Source of the DNA: Anaerocolumna cellulosilytica
GTDB taxonomy: Bacteria > Bacillota > Clostridia > Lachnospirales > Lachnospiraceae
DNA: 64,000 nt
Assembly (NCBI RefSeq): GCF_014218335.1
Contig: NZ_AP023367.1
Span: 325,001 to 389,000, forward strand
Direction: 5' to 3'
A program made the position numbers and the translations under genes. This document shows, one piece after another, positions 33,154 through 41,505 of the stretch. Position 1 is the first letter of the stretch; the number at the start of each line of letters is the position of its first letter. The notes under the pieces are model-generated. The model saw nothing but the letters and a program-made list of their open reading frames with translations. It searched no databases and had not been told where the DNA came from.

Positions 33154-33180
33154 CCGCTTAGAGTAGATAAATCTAAGCGG
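33154..33180 (-). terminator. Terminator of XRE paralog 6
   Basis: CCGCTTAGA/TCTAAGCGG stem, followed on the minus strand by TAATTTTATT. Confidence 0.7.
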
Positions 33181-33199
33181 TTGTATTATTTAATAATAA

Positions 33200-34141
33200 C
33201 TACTCAGTGAAGATTTTAGAATAATCAGATTTCACTACTTTTTCTGTTTCTGTTAACTTGTTATCTTTGTTTGTTATTTTATATAAGTAAAGAGTTCTGT
33301 TATAATATTCTTTAGCTTTCTCATAGTTTTCTTGATGATAAAGAATTCTGAACTTCATATAAAATAAGTCAGGTAGGTAACTCATATTATTTTCCATTAT
33401 TGAGAATTGTATCCCCTTATTTACATATATAAGTGCTTTCTCTACTTCATCACAGGTTAATAAATGAGCACTTAAATTGCATAATACTACTTGATAAATT
33501 TTTTTAGAAAATTGAGAAGCTTGAAACATAGGAAATGGAGAATTTAGTACGTATCGTTCTAACATGATTAGTAGTTCCATAAGTATTTTAGTCCCTTTTT
33601 CATACTCATTTAATGCAAAGTAATTTTGGCTTGTACAATTTAATAGTACTATACCTATGTTCGAATACATTATATTAGAAAAATTATTTATGTTGAAATT
33701 TGGATTTTCTACATATAATCCCTTAAAGCAATATTCTAAAGAAGTTTTGTAATCCTCATTAAACAATGCAAAGTATAGTGCTTTTCCATAAAGTATATGC
33801 TGTAGATTTTCGCCTTTTTTAAAATCTTCAAGCTTTTCATATTTTTCTATTAATGTATTAAGTAATTGCAAATCACCATTTTCAATAGCAGAATTTATTG
33901 CATTAATACCTTCTAATCCAATAATTGAATTACTAGTAAAATACATTTTAAAATATTCATTTAAATCCATATTGAACTTAATGGACAATTGGATTAATAA
34001 AAAAAGAGAAGGTTCTGATAATCCCTTTTCTATTCTGTAGATTTGCTTAGAAGTACAAATATTTTCAGCGAGTTTTTCTCTTGATAAATTATGTTGCGTT
34101 CTCAAGTCTTGAAGAAAAGCTCCAAAGTGTTCGTAATTCAT
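33200..34141 (-). CDS. XRE-TPR regulator, RRNPP-like paralog 6
   Basis: ATG 34141 is chosen over the adjacent ATG 34144 because it has better spacing from AGGGGG and aligns with the paralogs; the product has 313 residues. It has the HTH-TPR layout as above, with the palindrome at 34216-34231 against the promoter and a terminator at 33154-33180. The C-terminal end differs from its neighbours after the last TPR. Confidence 0.86.
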   Translation of the reverse strand: MNYEHFGAFLQDLRTQHNLSREKLAENICTSKQIYRIEKGLSEPSLFLLIQLSIKFNMDLNEYFKMYFTSNSIIGLEGINAINSAIENGDLQLLNTLIEKYEKLEDFKKGENLQHILYGKALYFALFNEDYKTSLEYCFKGLYVENPNFNINNFSNIMYSNIGIVLLNCTSQNYFALNEYEKGTKILMELLIMLERYVLNSPFPMFQASQFSKKIYQVVLCNLSAHLLTCDEVEKALIYVNKGIQFSIMENNMSYLPDLFYMKFRILYHQENYEKAKEYYNRTLYLYKITNKDNKLTETEKVVKSDYSKIFTE

Positions 34142-34215
34142 CATATACCCCCTAATGACTTCTTTGGAAATAATATACTAAATATTATTTTAAACTAATT
34201 CAAGAAATTTACAAG

Positions 34216-34231
34216 TGGACATAGATGTCCA
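34216..34231. promoter_or_regulatory. Activator palindrome upstream of XRE paralog 6
   Basis: TGGACATAGATGTCCA, one base before TTGTAA on the minus strand. Confidence 0.65.
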
Positions 34232-34332
34232 TACTTTATTTATATTACTGCCTATTCTAGGATTACTAATAAGTAACTACTGAAAATTGTTAGAATAATA
34301 AGCACGTTTGAGAAGCCTAAATAGTATAAAAA

Positions 34333-34356
34333 CCGCTTAGTATGAAATCTAAGCGG
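34333..34356 (-). terminator. Terminator of XRE paralog 7
   Basis: CCGCTTAG/CTAAGCGG stem, followed on the minus strand by TTTTTATAC. Confidence 0.75.
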
Positions 34357-34370
34357 CGGTTCATAAATAG

Positions 34371-35315
34371 TTAGTTCTCAGTGAAAATTTCAGGATATTC
34401 TATTCCAGCTGATTCTTCCAATTCAGTTAATTTATCGTCCTTGTTTGTTATTTTATAAAGATAGACGGTTCGGTTATAGTATTCTTTTGCTTCAGAGTAA
34501 TTTTGTTCTTTGTATAAAATTTTAAATTTCATATAAGTTAAATCGGGCAGAAAGCGTAAATTATATTCTTTTATTGAGAACTGAAGGCCTTTCTCAACAT
34601 AATGAAGTGCATCTTCTAAATCACCTTTATTCAATAAATGTGCACTGATATTATAAAGAACCCCTTGGTAAATTTTCTTAGAGAATTGAGGAGCTTGAAA
34701 CATCGGGTAAGGGGCATTAAGTATATACGTTTCCAAAACTTCCAGTAACCCAAAAAGTACATTCATTCCAACAGTGAATTGGTTCATAGCAAAATAATTC
34801 TGACTAATACAAGTTATAAGCGTTATACCAACATTTGAATAAGTAAATTTACTTATATTATCTACACTAAAATTTGGACATTCTATCTGAATACCTTTAT
34901 AACAGTATTCCAATGAAGTTTTATAATCTTTTTCTATTAAGGCCGAGCATAAGGCATTTCCATAGCAGATGCACTGTAGGTTTTCGCCTTTTTTGAAATC
35001 TTCTAGTTTTTCATATTTATCAATAAGAGACTTAAGCAATTGCACATCTTCTCTTTCAATAGCTGCGTTGATTGCATTGACACCCTCTAAACCAATGATG
35101 GAATTATTTGCGAAATAAGTTTTGAAATATTCGTTTAAATCCATATTAAATTTTATTGATAGCTGATTTATTAAATATAAAGATGGCTCATAGACTCCTT
35201 TTTCAATTCGATAGATTTGTTTTGGAGTACATATGTCTTTTGCTAATTGTTCTCTGGTCATATTTCGTGATATTCTTAATTCTTGTAGAAATTTTCCAAA
35301 ATATTCGTTGTTCAT
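34371..35315 (-). CDS. XRE-TPR regulator, RRNPP-like paralog 7, divergent from a secreted peptide gene
   Basis: The open frame extends to 35345, but ATG 35315 (MNNEYFGKFLQ) follows AGGTGG by 7 nt and matches the paralog start; the product has about 314 residues. The HTH is the most divergent of the set (NMTREQLAKDICT), and its operator is also a variant (TGGACGC-AA-GCGTCCA). This suggests a specific regulator-site pair. That palindrome is about 22 bp from its own start codon, and on the other side directs the 52-residue peptide gene. This is the textbook arrangement of a receptor next to its signalling-peptide gene. Confidence 0.87.
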   Translation of the reverse strand: MNNEYFGKFLQELRISRNMTREQLAKDICTPKQIYRIEKGVYEPSLYLINQLSIKFNMDLNEYFKTYFANNSIIGLEGVNAINAAIEREDVQLLKSLIDKYEKLEDFKKGENLQCICYGNALCSALIEKDYKTSLEYCYKGIQIECPNFSVDNISKFTYSNVGITLITCISQNYFAMNQFTVGMNVLFGLLEVLETYILNAPYPMFQAPQFSKKIYQGVLYNISAHLLNKGDLEDALHYVEKGLQFSIKEYNLRFLPDLTYMKFKILYKEQNYSEAKEYYNRTVYLYKITNKDDKLTELEESAGIEYPEIFTEN

Positions 35316-35336
35316 TGCCATACCACCTAACTTGAA

Positions 35337-35381
35337 TGGACGCAAGCGTCCATTTATTGATTAGAAAAAGGGTGCTATAAT
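35337..35381 (+). promoter_or_regulatory. Variant palindrome and activator-dependent promoter of the secreted peptide gene
   Basis: TGGACGCAAGCGTCCA (35337-35352) is followed at once by a poor -35 TTTATT (35353-35358), 17 bp, and a perfect -10 TATAAT (35376-35381). On the other strand the site lies close to the start codon of paralog 7, where binding could repress that gene. Confidence 0.65.
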
Positions 35382-35414
35382 TTAAATACAAATTTGAAAG
35401 AAGAGGGCATGTAG

Positions 35415-35573
35415 TTGAAGAAATTTATTGTTAAATTTCGTTATTATCTAGCTTTACTTTTTATTATTACTACAATCTCAAGTGTTTCACCATTATTTTC
35501 ACTAAACACCACTTCAGATGGGATATTTACAACTGCAAATGATGGGGGAAAATGGATGTTTGAGTATCGATAA
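35415..35573 (+). CDS. 52-residue secreted peptide precursor, candidate signal of an RRNPP-type regulator
   Basis: TTG 35415 is 7 nt after AGAAGAGGG. The product starts KKFIVKFRYY, has a hydrophobic core LALLFIITTISS and a likely signal-peptidase region SVSPLFSL. It ends in a short polar tail, finishing NDGGKWMFEYR. Size, export signal, absence of Cys and divergent position next to an XRE-TPR gene under a shared palindrome match PapR-like pro-peptides. The mature pheromone would come from the C-terminal tail. Identity is inferred; the sequence matches no peptide I know. Confidence 0.6.
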   Translation: MKKFIVKFRYYLALLFIITTISSVSPLFSLNTTSDGIFTTANDGGKWMFEYR

Positions 35574-35831
35574 CATATTATAACATAATAAAGTACTAGT
35601 TTCAAATATGTTATAACAAATACTTTACAGAATTTTCTAGCACATCAAAGTACAACAGACATGTCCATATAAGGAACGGGAATTCATATCTTTTGCTCGC
35701 TTAGAAGCCTGAGTCAAGGGGTGTACATAGTAACTCTTAGTTAGGGTTTCCGGTAAATTTAATAATAAAATTTTATTAAAACTTTGAGGGGAGTTTACAT
35801 AAAATTTTACCATAAGTAGTCCAAAGGATAC

Positions 35832-35904
35832 TAGCAAAGCTGTTGAAAAGCAGTGACGCAAAGCTATAGGGTCTAAACCAATACGGTAAGGCAGCCAGTT
35901 GCTA
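35832..35904 (+). promoter_or_regulatory. c-di-GMP-I (GEMM) riboswitch
   Basis: The closing stem TAGCAA/TTGCTA encloses the conserved core GTGACGCAAAGC-TATAGGGTCTAA and the second-domain GGCAGCCAGTTGC. These are the class I c-di-GMP aptamer signatures. About 70 nt separate it from the start of the EAL protein; a hairpin with arms TGTAC/GTACA (about 35921-35953) may belong to the expression platform. No T-run is seen, so control could be translational. Confidence 0.88.
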
Positions 35905-35976
35905 TATGGTTATGTCAGATTCTTGTACTGAAGGAGCTAGTAATTTCTGTACAGGTTGTGAAAAGTGAGGTTAGTT

Positions 35977-37683
35977 ATGTACGAAGGAGAAGGCAGTTCT
36001 GCAATCAATACGAAGGATTATAATGCACTCGGTAAAATTTGTGAACGTTTTGACACAATTATTGAGCAGACAAATCTAATCATCTTTGACTTGAATTTAG
36101 AAGATGAAGAACTATACGTTTCGGACAACTTTTTAAAGCTGACAGGAATCGAATATAACAAAAAGGATATCTTAAAGCAAATGCTTGACCTTAAATATAT
36201 TCATCCAGGGGATGTCAGCAAATACAAAGGTTATCTAAGGCGTGGGAAACAAGGACTGCCTTCTGATACCATAACTTATAGAAGACGAATTCCAAGGGGA
36301 AGATATGCGTGGATTCGCAGCAATCGTAAGAATTTTTACGATGACAATGGAAAGCTAATCCGGGTGTTGGGAACCGCCCAGGATGTCAGCACGGAGATGG
36401 AAGCTCATATTGAAGCAATAGTTAAAACTGACTTAGACGCTTTGACAAATCTTCCGAATTTTAAAAAGTTTACCTCTGATGCTGAGTTAATCATTCAGAA
36501 AAATCGTGATAAGAATTATGCTGTCTTAGTGTTTGACATTGATAAGTTCAGAATAATCAATGATTTATTTGGAGCCCATGAGGGAGACGGAGTATTACGA
36601 TACATAGCAAACATATTAAGAAACCTGATTGTAAGACCGAATATATTTTGCAGGATGTATGCAGATACCTTTGCAATCTTAATGTCTTATAATAAGGATT
36701 CCGAATTCGGTTATATTGCCAGTACTTTTTCAGAAGAAGCTTTAAAGTATCCGCTAGAGCATGAGATTGGTTTGTCTTTTGGTGTCTGCAAAGTGGACGA
36801 CCCTAAAACGGCGGTAGCAACTTATTGTGACCGCGCAAGTCTGGCAAAGAAATCCGTGAAAGGTAACGTACTGCATTTGTTATCTTTTTATGACGATACA
36901 TTAAGGAAAAGGAGCATAGAAGACAAGGATATTGAGAACGAGATGAATTATGCCCTTGAGCATGGTGAATTCGAGATGTACCTCCAACCGCAAGTGTCCA
37001 TTGCTTCCACCGATGTGGTAGGTGCTGAAGCTTTGGTCAGATGGATTCATCCGACTAAGGGAATTATTTCTCCGGAGCGATTTATACCTCTCTTCGAAAA
37101 CAACGGATTTATTGTAAAGCTTGATTACCTGATATGGGAAAAGGCTTTTGCGACAATCAGGAGCTGGATAGATGAGGGCTATCCGGTTGTTCCTATTTCC
37201 GTTAATGTGTCACGGATTCATTTATATAATTCCAATCTATTGGAACGTTTTATTATGTTGGCGGAAAAATATAATGTACCGCGTAAATATATAGAACTGG
37301 AACTTACGGAAACTGCGTTTTTTAACAATGCAAGAGAGTTGAATTATCTGGTACACTCTTTGAAAAAAGAGGGCTTTATTCTAGCTATGGATGACTTTGG
37401 TTCAGGATATTCTTCCTTGAATATGCTTAAGGATATTCCGGTGGATGTTATTAAAATAGACCGGGGATTTCTGAACGAAATTGTGGCAACAGAAAAAGGT
37501 AAAACAGTTATCAGATATACCATTGCAATGGCAAAAAAGTTAAACATAGATGTAGTCGCAGAGGGTGTGGAAAGCTTTGTACAGGCAGAATTTCTGTATC
37601 ATGCCGGCTGTGAAACGGTTCAGGGATATTACTATTCAAAACCTTTACCAGTGAATAAGTTTGAACAATACGCATTTCATTAA
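35977..37683 (+). CDS. PAS / degenerate GGDEF / EAL c-di-GMP phosphodiesterase
   Basis: ATG 35977 is 6 nt after GTGAGG; the product has 568 residues. A PAS domain lies at about 25-145. The GGDEF domain (about 150-290) carries YADTF at the signature position, so cyclase activity is unlikely. The EAL domain (about 315-565) retains EALVRW, NVS, ELTET, MDDFGSGYSSL, KIDRGF and AEGVES, the metal- and substrate-binding residues of an active phosphodiesterase. It is cytoplasmic, with no membrane segments. It lies downstream of a c-di-GMP-I riboswitch, so the substrate of the enzyme probably controls its synthesis. Confidence 0.93.
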   Translation: MYEGEGSSAINTKDYNALGKICERFDTIIEQTNLIIFDLNLEDEELYVSDNFLKLTGIEYNKKDILKQMLDLKYIHPGDVSKYKGYLRRGKQGLPSDTITYRRRIPRGRYAWIRSNRKNFYDDNGKLIRVLGTAQDVSTEMEAHIEAIVKTDLDALTNLPNFKKFTSDAELIIQKNRDKNYAVLVFDIDKFRIINDLFGAHEGDGVLRYIANILRNLIVRPNIFCRMYADTFAILMSYNKDSEFGYIASTFSEEALKYPLEHEIGLSFGVCKVDDPKTAVATYCDRASLAKKSVKGNVLHLLSFYDDTLRKRSIEDKDIENEMNYALEHGEFEMYLQPQVSIASTDVVGAEALVRWIHPTKGIISPERFIPLFENNGFIVKLDYLIWEKAFATIRSWIDEGYPVVPISVNVSRIHLYNSNLLERFIMLAEKYNVPRKYIELELTETAFFNNARELNYLVHSLKKEGFILAMDDFGSGYSSLNMLKDIPVDVIKIDRGFLNEIVATEKGKTVIRYTIAMAKKLNIDVVAEGVESFVQAEFLYHAGCETVQGYYYSKPLPVNKFEQYAFH

Positions 37684-37707
37684 GGAATGTATAAATAACA
37701 ATCTTCG

Positions 37708-37753
37708 GACACGTATACGATGCTATGCTGCATTGTAGTATGTGTCTTTTTTT
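37708..37753 (+). terminator. Terminator of the EAL gene
   Basis: GACAC-GTATAC ... GTAT-GTGTC followed by seven T. It is very similar to the terminator at 43698-43743, including the sequence after the T-run. Confidence 0.8.
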
Positions 37754-37915
37754 CTTGGGCAGTTGCCTAAAAGTATATGCATTGAAGTCAAAAACATTTT
37801 TTAATTGTTAAATTATGAGAAATCAGGATAAACTAAAAAGTGATACTTGACTTTTAGACGCCGTACTATCATACTATGGAAGGATAGAAATTGAACATAC
37901 TTTAAGGAGGTTTTT

Positions 37916-38779
37916 GTGGAAACCCAGAATACATTATCGACGAAATTGAAAGAATACTTATTGATTACGTTAGGCGTAGAGTTGGTGGTTATCGGTGTTT
38001 ACTTTTTTAAGTTTCCGAATAACTTTTCCATAGGCGGTGTAACCGGTCTGGCAGTATTATTGAGTCAGGTTATAGGACCTGCAATTAGCTCAGGAACTCT
38101 TGTTTTAATTATTAATCTGGCATTACTGGTAGTAGGATATTTCGTGTTAGGCAGAAGCTTTGGTAATCGAACCGCTTATGGAAGTATCTTAATGTCAGGC
38201 TCCCTTAGTTTCTTAGAATATATCTTTCCAATGCATGGTCCGTTTACCAATGAACCTGTACTAGAGCTGGCTTTTGCAGTTATCCTGCCGGCGGTTGGAG
38301 CAGCGATTCTTTTTAATATTGGCTCGTCTACGGGAGGGACAGATATTATTGCTCTAATATTAAAGAAATATACCAATATAGATATTGGACGTTCCTTATT
38401 TTATTCTGATTTGCTGTTAACGCTGTTTGCTTTCTTAATATTTGATGTTCAGACAGGGCTTTTGTCACTACTTGGTCTTATATTAAAATCAACGTTAGTA
38501 GACACCGTAATAGAGAATCTGAACCTTCACAAATATTTTACGATTATTTGCGAGAATCCAAAACCTATCAGCAGTTATATCTGCAAGACACTACACCGCA
38601 GTGCAACGATTTGCGATGCCAAAGGTGCCTTTTCTGAGAAGGAAAGAAAGGTTATTTTAACCGTTTTAAACCGTAGTCAGGCGGTGCAGTTAAGAAGATT
38701 TATTAAACAGGAAGAACCGGATGCATTTATTCTAATCACAAACACCAGTGAAATTGTAGGACGAGGCTTCCGAGCATAA
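37916..38779 (+). CDS. YitT-family membrane protein with DUF2179 domain
   Basis: GTG 37916 follows AAGGAGG by 5 nt; the product has 287 residues. Five hydrophobic segments in the first 200 residues include the conserved FSIGGVTG and IGSSTGGTDI stretches of the YitT/DUF161 family. A soluble C-terminal DUF2179 domain follows (about 205-285; KGAFSEKERKVI). The transport or signalling substrate of these proteins is not established. Monocistronic, with a terminator at 38889-38937. Confidence 0.9.
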   Translation: METQNTLSTKLKEYLLITLGVELVVIGVYFFKFPNNFSIGGVTGLAVLLSQVIGPAISSGTLVLIINLALLVVGYFVLGRSFGNRTAYGSILMSGSLSFLEYIFPMHGPFTNEPVLELAFAVILPAVGAAILFNIGSSTGGTDIIALILKKYTNIDIGRSLFYSDLLLTLFAFLIFDVQTGLLSLLGLILKSTLVDTVIENLNLHKYFTIICENPKPISSYICKTLHRSATICDAKGAFSEKERKVILTVLNRSQAVQLRRFIKQEEPDAFILITNTSEIVGRGFRA

Positions 38780-38888
38780 TAATATACAGTTTGAAAAAGA
38801 TATAATAGAGTACCAGATATAATGAAAGATATTGGTATAGATGTTATAGCAACACCAAGTAATTGAAGGAAATAAAATCATATATAGT

Positions 38889-38940
38889 AAGAACCACCAT
38901 GCAGTTCACGTAATCGTTCATTGCATGGTGGTTCTTTTTA
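38889..38940. terminator. Bidirectional terminator between YitT and TSUP genes
   Basis: AAGAACCACCATGCA and its complement form a 15-bp stem flanked by T-rich sequence downstream and TATATA on both sides. Confidence 0.8.
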
Positions 38941-39065
38941 TATATGAAACCTCTACACAATTACCAGATTGTTCATAGGTTATAACGGTAGAAATCTGAG
39001 GAAGCTTCAAGTGCAGTTAGGGAGTTACAATTATCGTTTTATACCGCTCTGGGAATGAGGTTACT

Positions 39066-39821
39066 TCATTCTGGTTTTATAAGGGATATAAATAATAAAA
39101 CCAGAACCACCAGTATAAGTGGCTTTACAATTTTATAACCATTCTTTAATACTAAACCAGAACCGATAGAATGTCCGGCAATGCTGAACAGAGCAGCAGT
39201 AAGTCCGAGTGGAAGAAGGATTTTGCCATTGATAAGAAATGTTACCAGAGCAGCTATATTAGATGAAAGATTAACCAGTTTGGTATTACCAGAGGCAATT
39301 CGGATATCCATTTTCCCAAGTCCTGTGTATAGAAGAAGTAAAAAAGTACCGGTACCAGGCCCGTAAAACCCATCATAAGTCGCCACCCCAAGGGACACCA
39401 GACTTATAATAACAAATAGTTTTTTTCTTGGTAAAGGTGTTATAACCTCATCTGTATTCAGGTTTTTGTTTCTAAATATGTAAAAAGCAACGATTGGCAA
39501 TACTACCAGTAGAATATTTTTCATTATATCCTCATCAACCAGCAGGGCAAGCTTTGCACCCAGTGCCGAGCCAGTGAGCGCAAGTAAGATGGATGGAACT
39601 GCCAATCCCCAGTTCACTGATTTGTTACGGCAGAAACGAAAGGTTGAGATAGCAGTGCCGATACTAGAGGATAACTTGTTCGTTCCGATGGAAAGATGCG
39701 GGGGAATACCTGCTAAAAAATAAGCAGGAAGTGATATAAGTCCGCCGCCACCGGCAATGGAATCCACCAATCCGGCTAAAAATACCAAAGGGCAGACGAT
39801 AAAATATACGGTTAGTTCCAT
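39066..39821 (-). CDS. TSUP/TauE-SafE family membrane permease
   Basis: This 251-residue protein has about eight transmembrane segments and the family motifs GGGGLISLPAYF near the start and GTNKLSSSIGT at about 46-56. The half repeat GFYGPGTGTFLLLLY follows with the matching SGNTKLVNLSSN. Members export or import sulfonates, sulfite or related organic anions; the substrate is not predictable. ATG 39821 follows GGAG. Monocistronic, divergent from the Rieske oxidoreductase with 220 bp between them. Confidence 0.9.
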   Translation of the reverse strand: MELTVYFIVCPLVFLAGLVDSIAGGGGLISLPAYFLAGIPPHLSIGTNKLSSSIGTAISTFRFCRNKSVNWGLAVPSILLALTGSALGAKLALLVDEDIMKNILLVVLPIVAFYIFRNKNLNTDEVITPLPRKKLFVIISLVSLGVATYDGFYGPGTGTFLLLLYTGLGKMDIRIASGNTKLVNLSSNIAALVTFLINGKILLPLGLTAALFSIAGHSIGSGLVLKNGYKIVKPLILVVLVLLFISLIKPE

Positions 39822-40044
39822 AGTGTCTCCATTTTCTTATAATTTCTAAAGTTCTCAATTGATGTTAAGTATACGTAGTTTATTTGATGCTGTCAATGAT
39901 GTTTCTTAGCACCATGATAAAGTAAATTATGAAATGCCTTTGATTTCAATAAAAATCATCGATTCTGTTTATGTTTATCTTTAATTGGTAAACATATGCT
40001 TATAATGCCATTTAACATGAACAGAAGGGAGATACAATTCATAT

Positions 40045-41505
40045 ATGCCGAATAATAGAATGGAATCCATATGGAAAAAAGAGCAGACCTTTGAGGAAAG
40101 AGAACCGTTAAGAGGAGATATATCGGTTGATGTTGCCATTATAGGCGGTGGAATGGCTGGTTTGCTGACAGCATTTTTCTTACAGCAAAAAGGACTAAAA
40201 ACGGTGGTGCTGGAAGCGCAGACCATAACTAGTGGGCAGACCCAAAATACTACTGCCAAGATTACTTCTCAGCATGGATTGATATATGATAATCTGATAC
40301 AAAACTTTGGAGCAGAAAAAGCAGCATTATATGCGAATGCCAATGAGGAGGCGATTAAACGGTATGAAGCCATAATTAAAGAGAGGGGGATCGATTGTCA
40401 TTTTGAAAAGAAGCCTTCGTATCTGTATTCCCTAAAGGATAGCAGAGTAATTGAAAAAGAAGTAGATGCTGCCGTAAACTGTGGGATTTCTGCAACGTTT
40501 ACAGTGAACACAGCCTTGCCCTTTGACGTGAAAGGTGCAGTAAAGTTCGAGAAGCAGGCACAATTCCAACCCTTAGAGTTCCTAAAGGAAATTATTAACC
40601 CCCTGACAATCTATGAGCATACCCAGGCAAAGGCTATTGATGATTCAATTATCTTAACGGAGCAGGGAAGAGTAAGAGCAGAGCATATAGTAGTAGCCAG
40701 CCATTACCCCTTCATTAATACACCGGGCTACTATTTTCTTCGCATGCATCAAGAACGGTCTTATGTTATGGCCCTGAAAAACACCCCATCCTTGGATGGC
40801 ATGTATCGTGATGAAAGCATGGAAGGTCTGTCTTTTCGAACCCATAAGAATATGCTTATTCTCGGAGGCGGAGGTCACCGTACCGGTGAGAATACACCCG
40901 GTACCGGCTACGGTATGTTAAAGGAGGCAGCGGCAAAATACTATCCGGAGCATGAGTTGGTATGCAGATGGTCAGCCCAGGATTGTCATACGATTGACAG
41001 TGTACCTTATATTGGGAAATATTCTCCATCAACGCCTAATCTATATGTTGCTACCGGATTCAAAAAATGGGGTATGACCGGCTCTATGGTTTCCGCAGGA
41101 ATTCTAAGTGATATGATTACAGGCGTTAAGAACCCCTATGAGGATTTGTACACCCCTCACAGATTTCAGGTAAGTGCTTCTATGGTTAGTCTACTTGATG
41201 AAACCAGACATGTAGCCTCAGGGCTTCTGATTGATAAGTTAAAGCCTGTAAAAAAACATCTGGACACAATTAGTAATGGACAGGGGGGGATTATTGAAGA
41301 GGACGGACAGAAGATGGGGGTATATAAAGAAAAAGACGGTAAGACTCATTGTGTTTCTATAACCTGTACTCATTTAGGGTGTCAGCTTGCATGGAATGCA
41401 GAAGAACTCACTTGGGACTGCCCCTGCCATGGCTCTCGATTTTCTTACACGGGTGAATTAATTGATAACCCGGCTTTGGAGGATATTCATTATGAGGAGG
41501 CATAA
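40045..41505 (+). CDS. FAD-dependent oxidoreductase (DAO fold) with C-terminal Rieske domain
   Basis: This 486-residue protein has an N-terminal FAD-binding motif (VAIIGGGMAGLL, about 31-42) and the DAO-family body. The last 110 residues form a Rieske 2Fe-2S domain with CTHLGC and CPCHGS (two Cys, two His). Such DAO-Rieske fusions occur in Firmicutes and are annotated as FAD oxidoreductases of unknown substrate. Start ATG 40045 lies about 13 nt from GGGAG, rather far. The next gene overlaps its end by 14 bp, so the two are translationally coupled. Confidence 0.9.
   Translation: MPNNRMESIWKKEQTFEEREPLRGDISVDVAIIGGGMAGLLTAFFLQQKGLKTVVLEAQTITSGQTQNTTAKITSQHGLIYDNLIQNFGAEKAALYANANEEAIKRYEAIIKERGIDCHFEKKPSYLYSLKDSRVIEKEVDAAVNCGISATFTVNTALPFDVKGAVKFEKQAQFQPLEFLKEIINPLTIYEHTQAKAIDDSIILTEQGRVRAEHIVVASHYPFINTPGYYFLRMHQERSYVMALKNTPSLDGMYRDESMEGLSFRTHKNMLILGGGGHRTGENTPGTGYGMLKEAAAKYYPEHELVCRWSAQDCHTIDSVPYIGKYSPSTPNLYVATGFKKWGMTGSMVSAGILSDMITGVKNPYEDLYTPHRFQVSASMVSLLDETRHVASGLLIDKLKPVKKHLDTISNGQGGIIEEDGQKMGVYKEKDGKTHCVSITCTHLGCQLAWNAEELTWDCPCHGSRFSYTGELIDNPALEDIHYEEA

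Noticed and set aside
31864-34371. Repeated CCGCTTAG hairpins considered as a CRISPR-like array
   Set aside because: Spacing is about 1.1 kb, each is at the end of a regulator gene, and each reads as a terminator with a T-run on the minus strand.
35637-35861. 74-codon minus-strand ORF between the peptide gene and the EAL gene
   Set aside because: It lies antisense across the c-di-GMP riboswitch and has no ribosome site.
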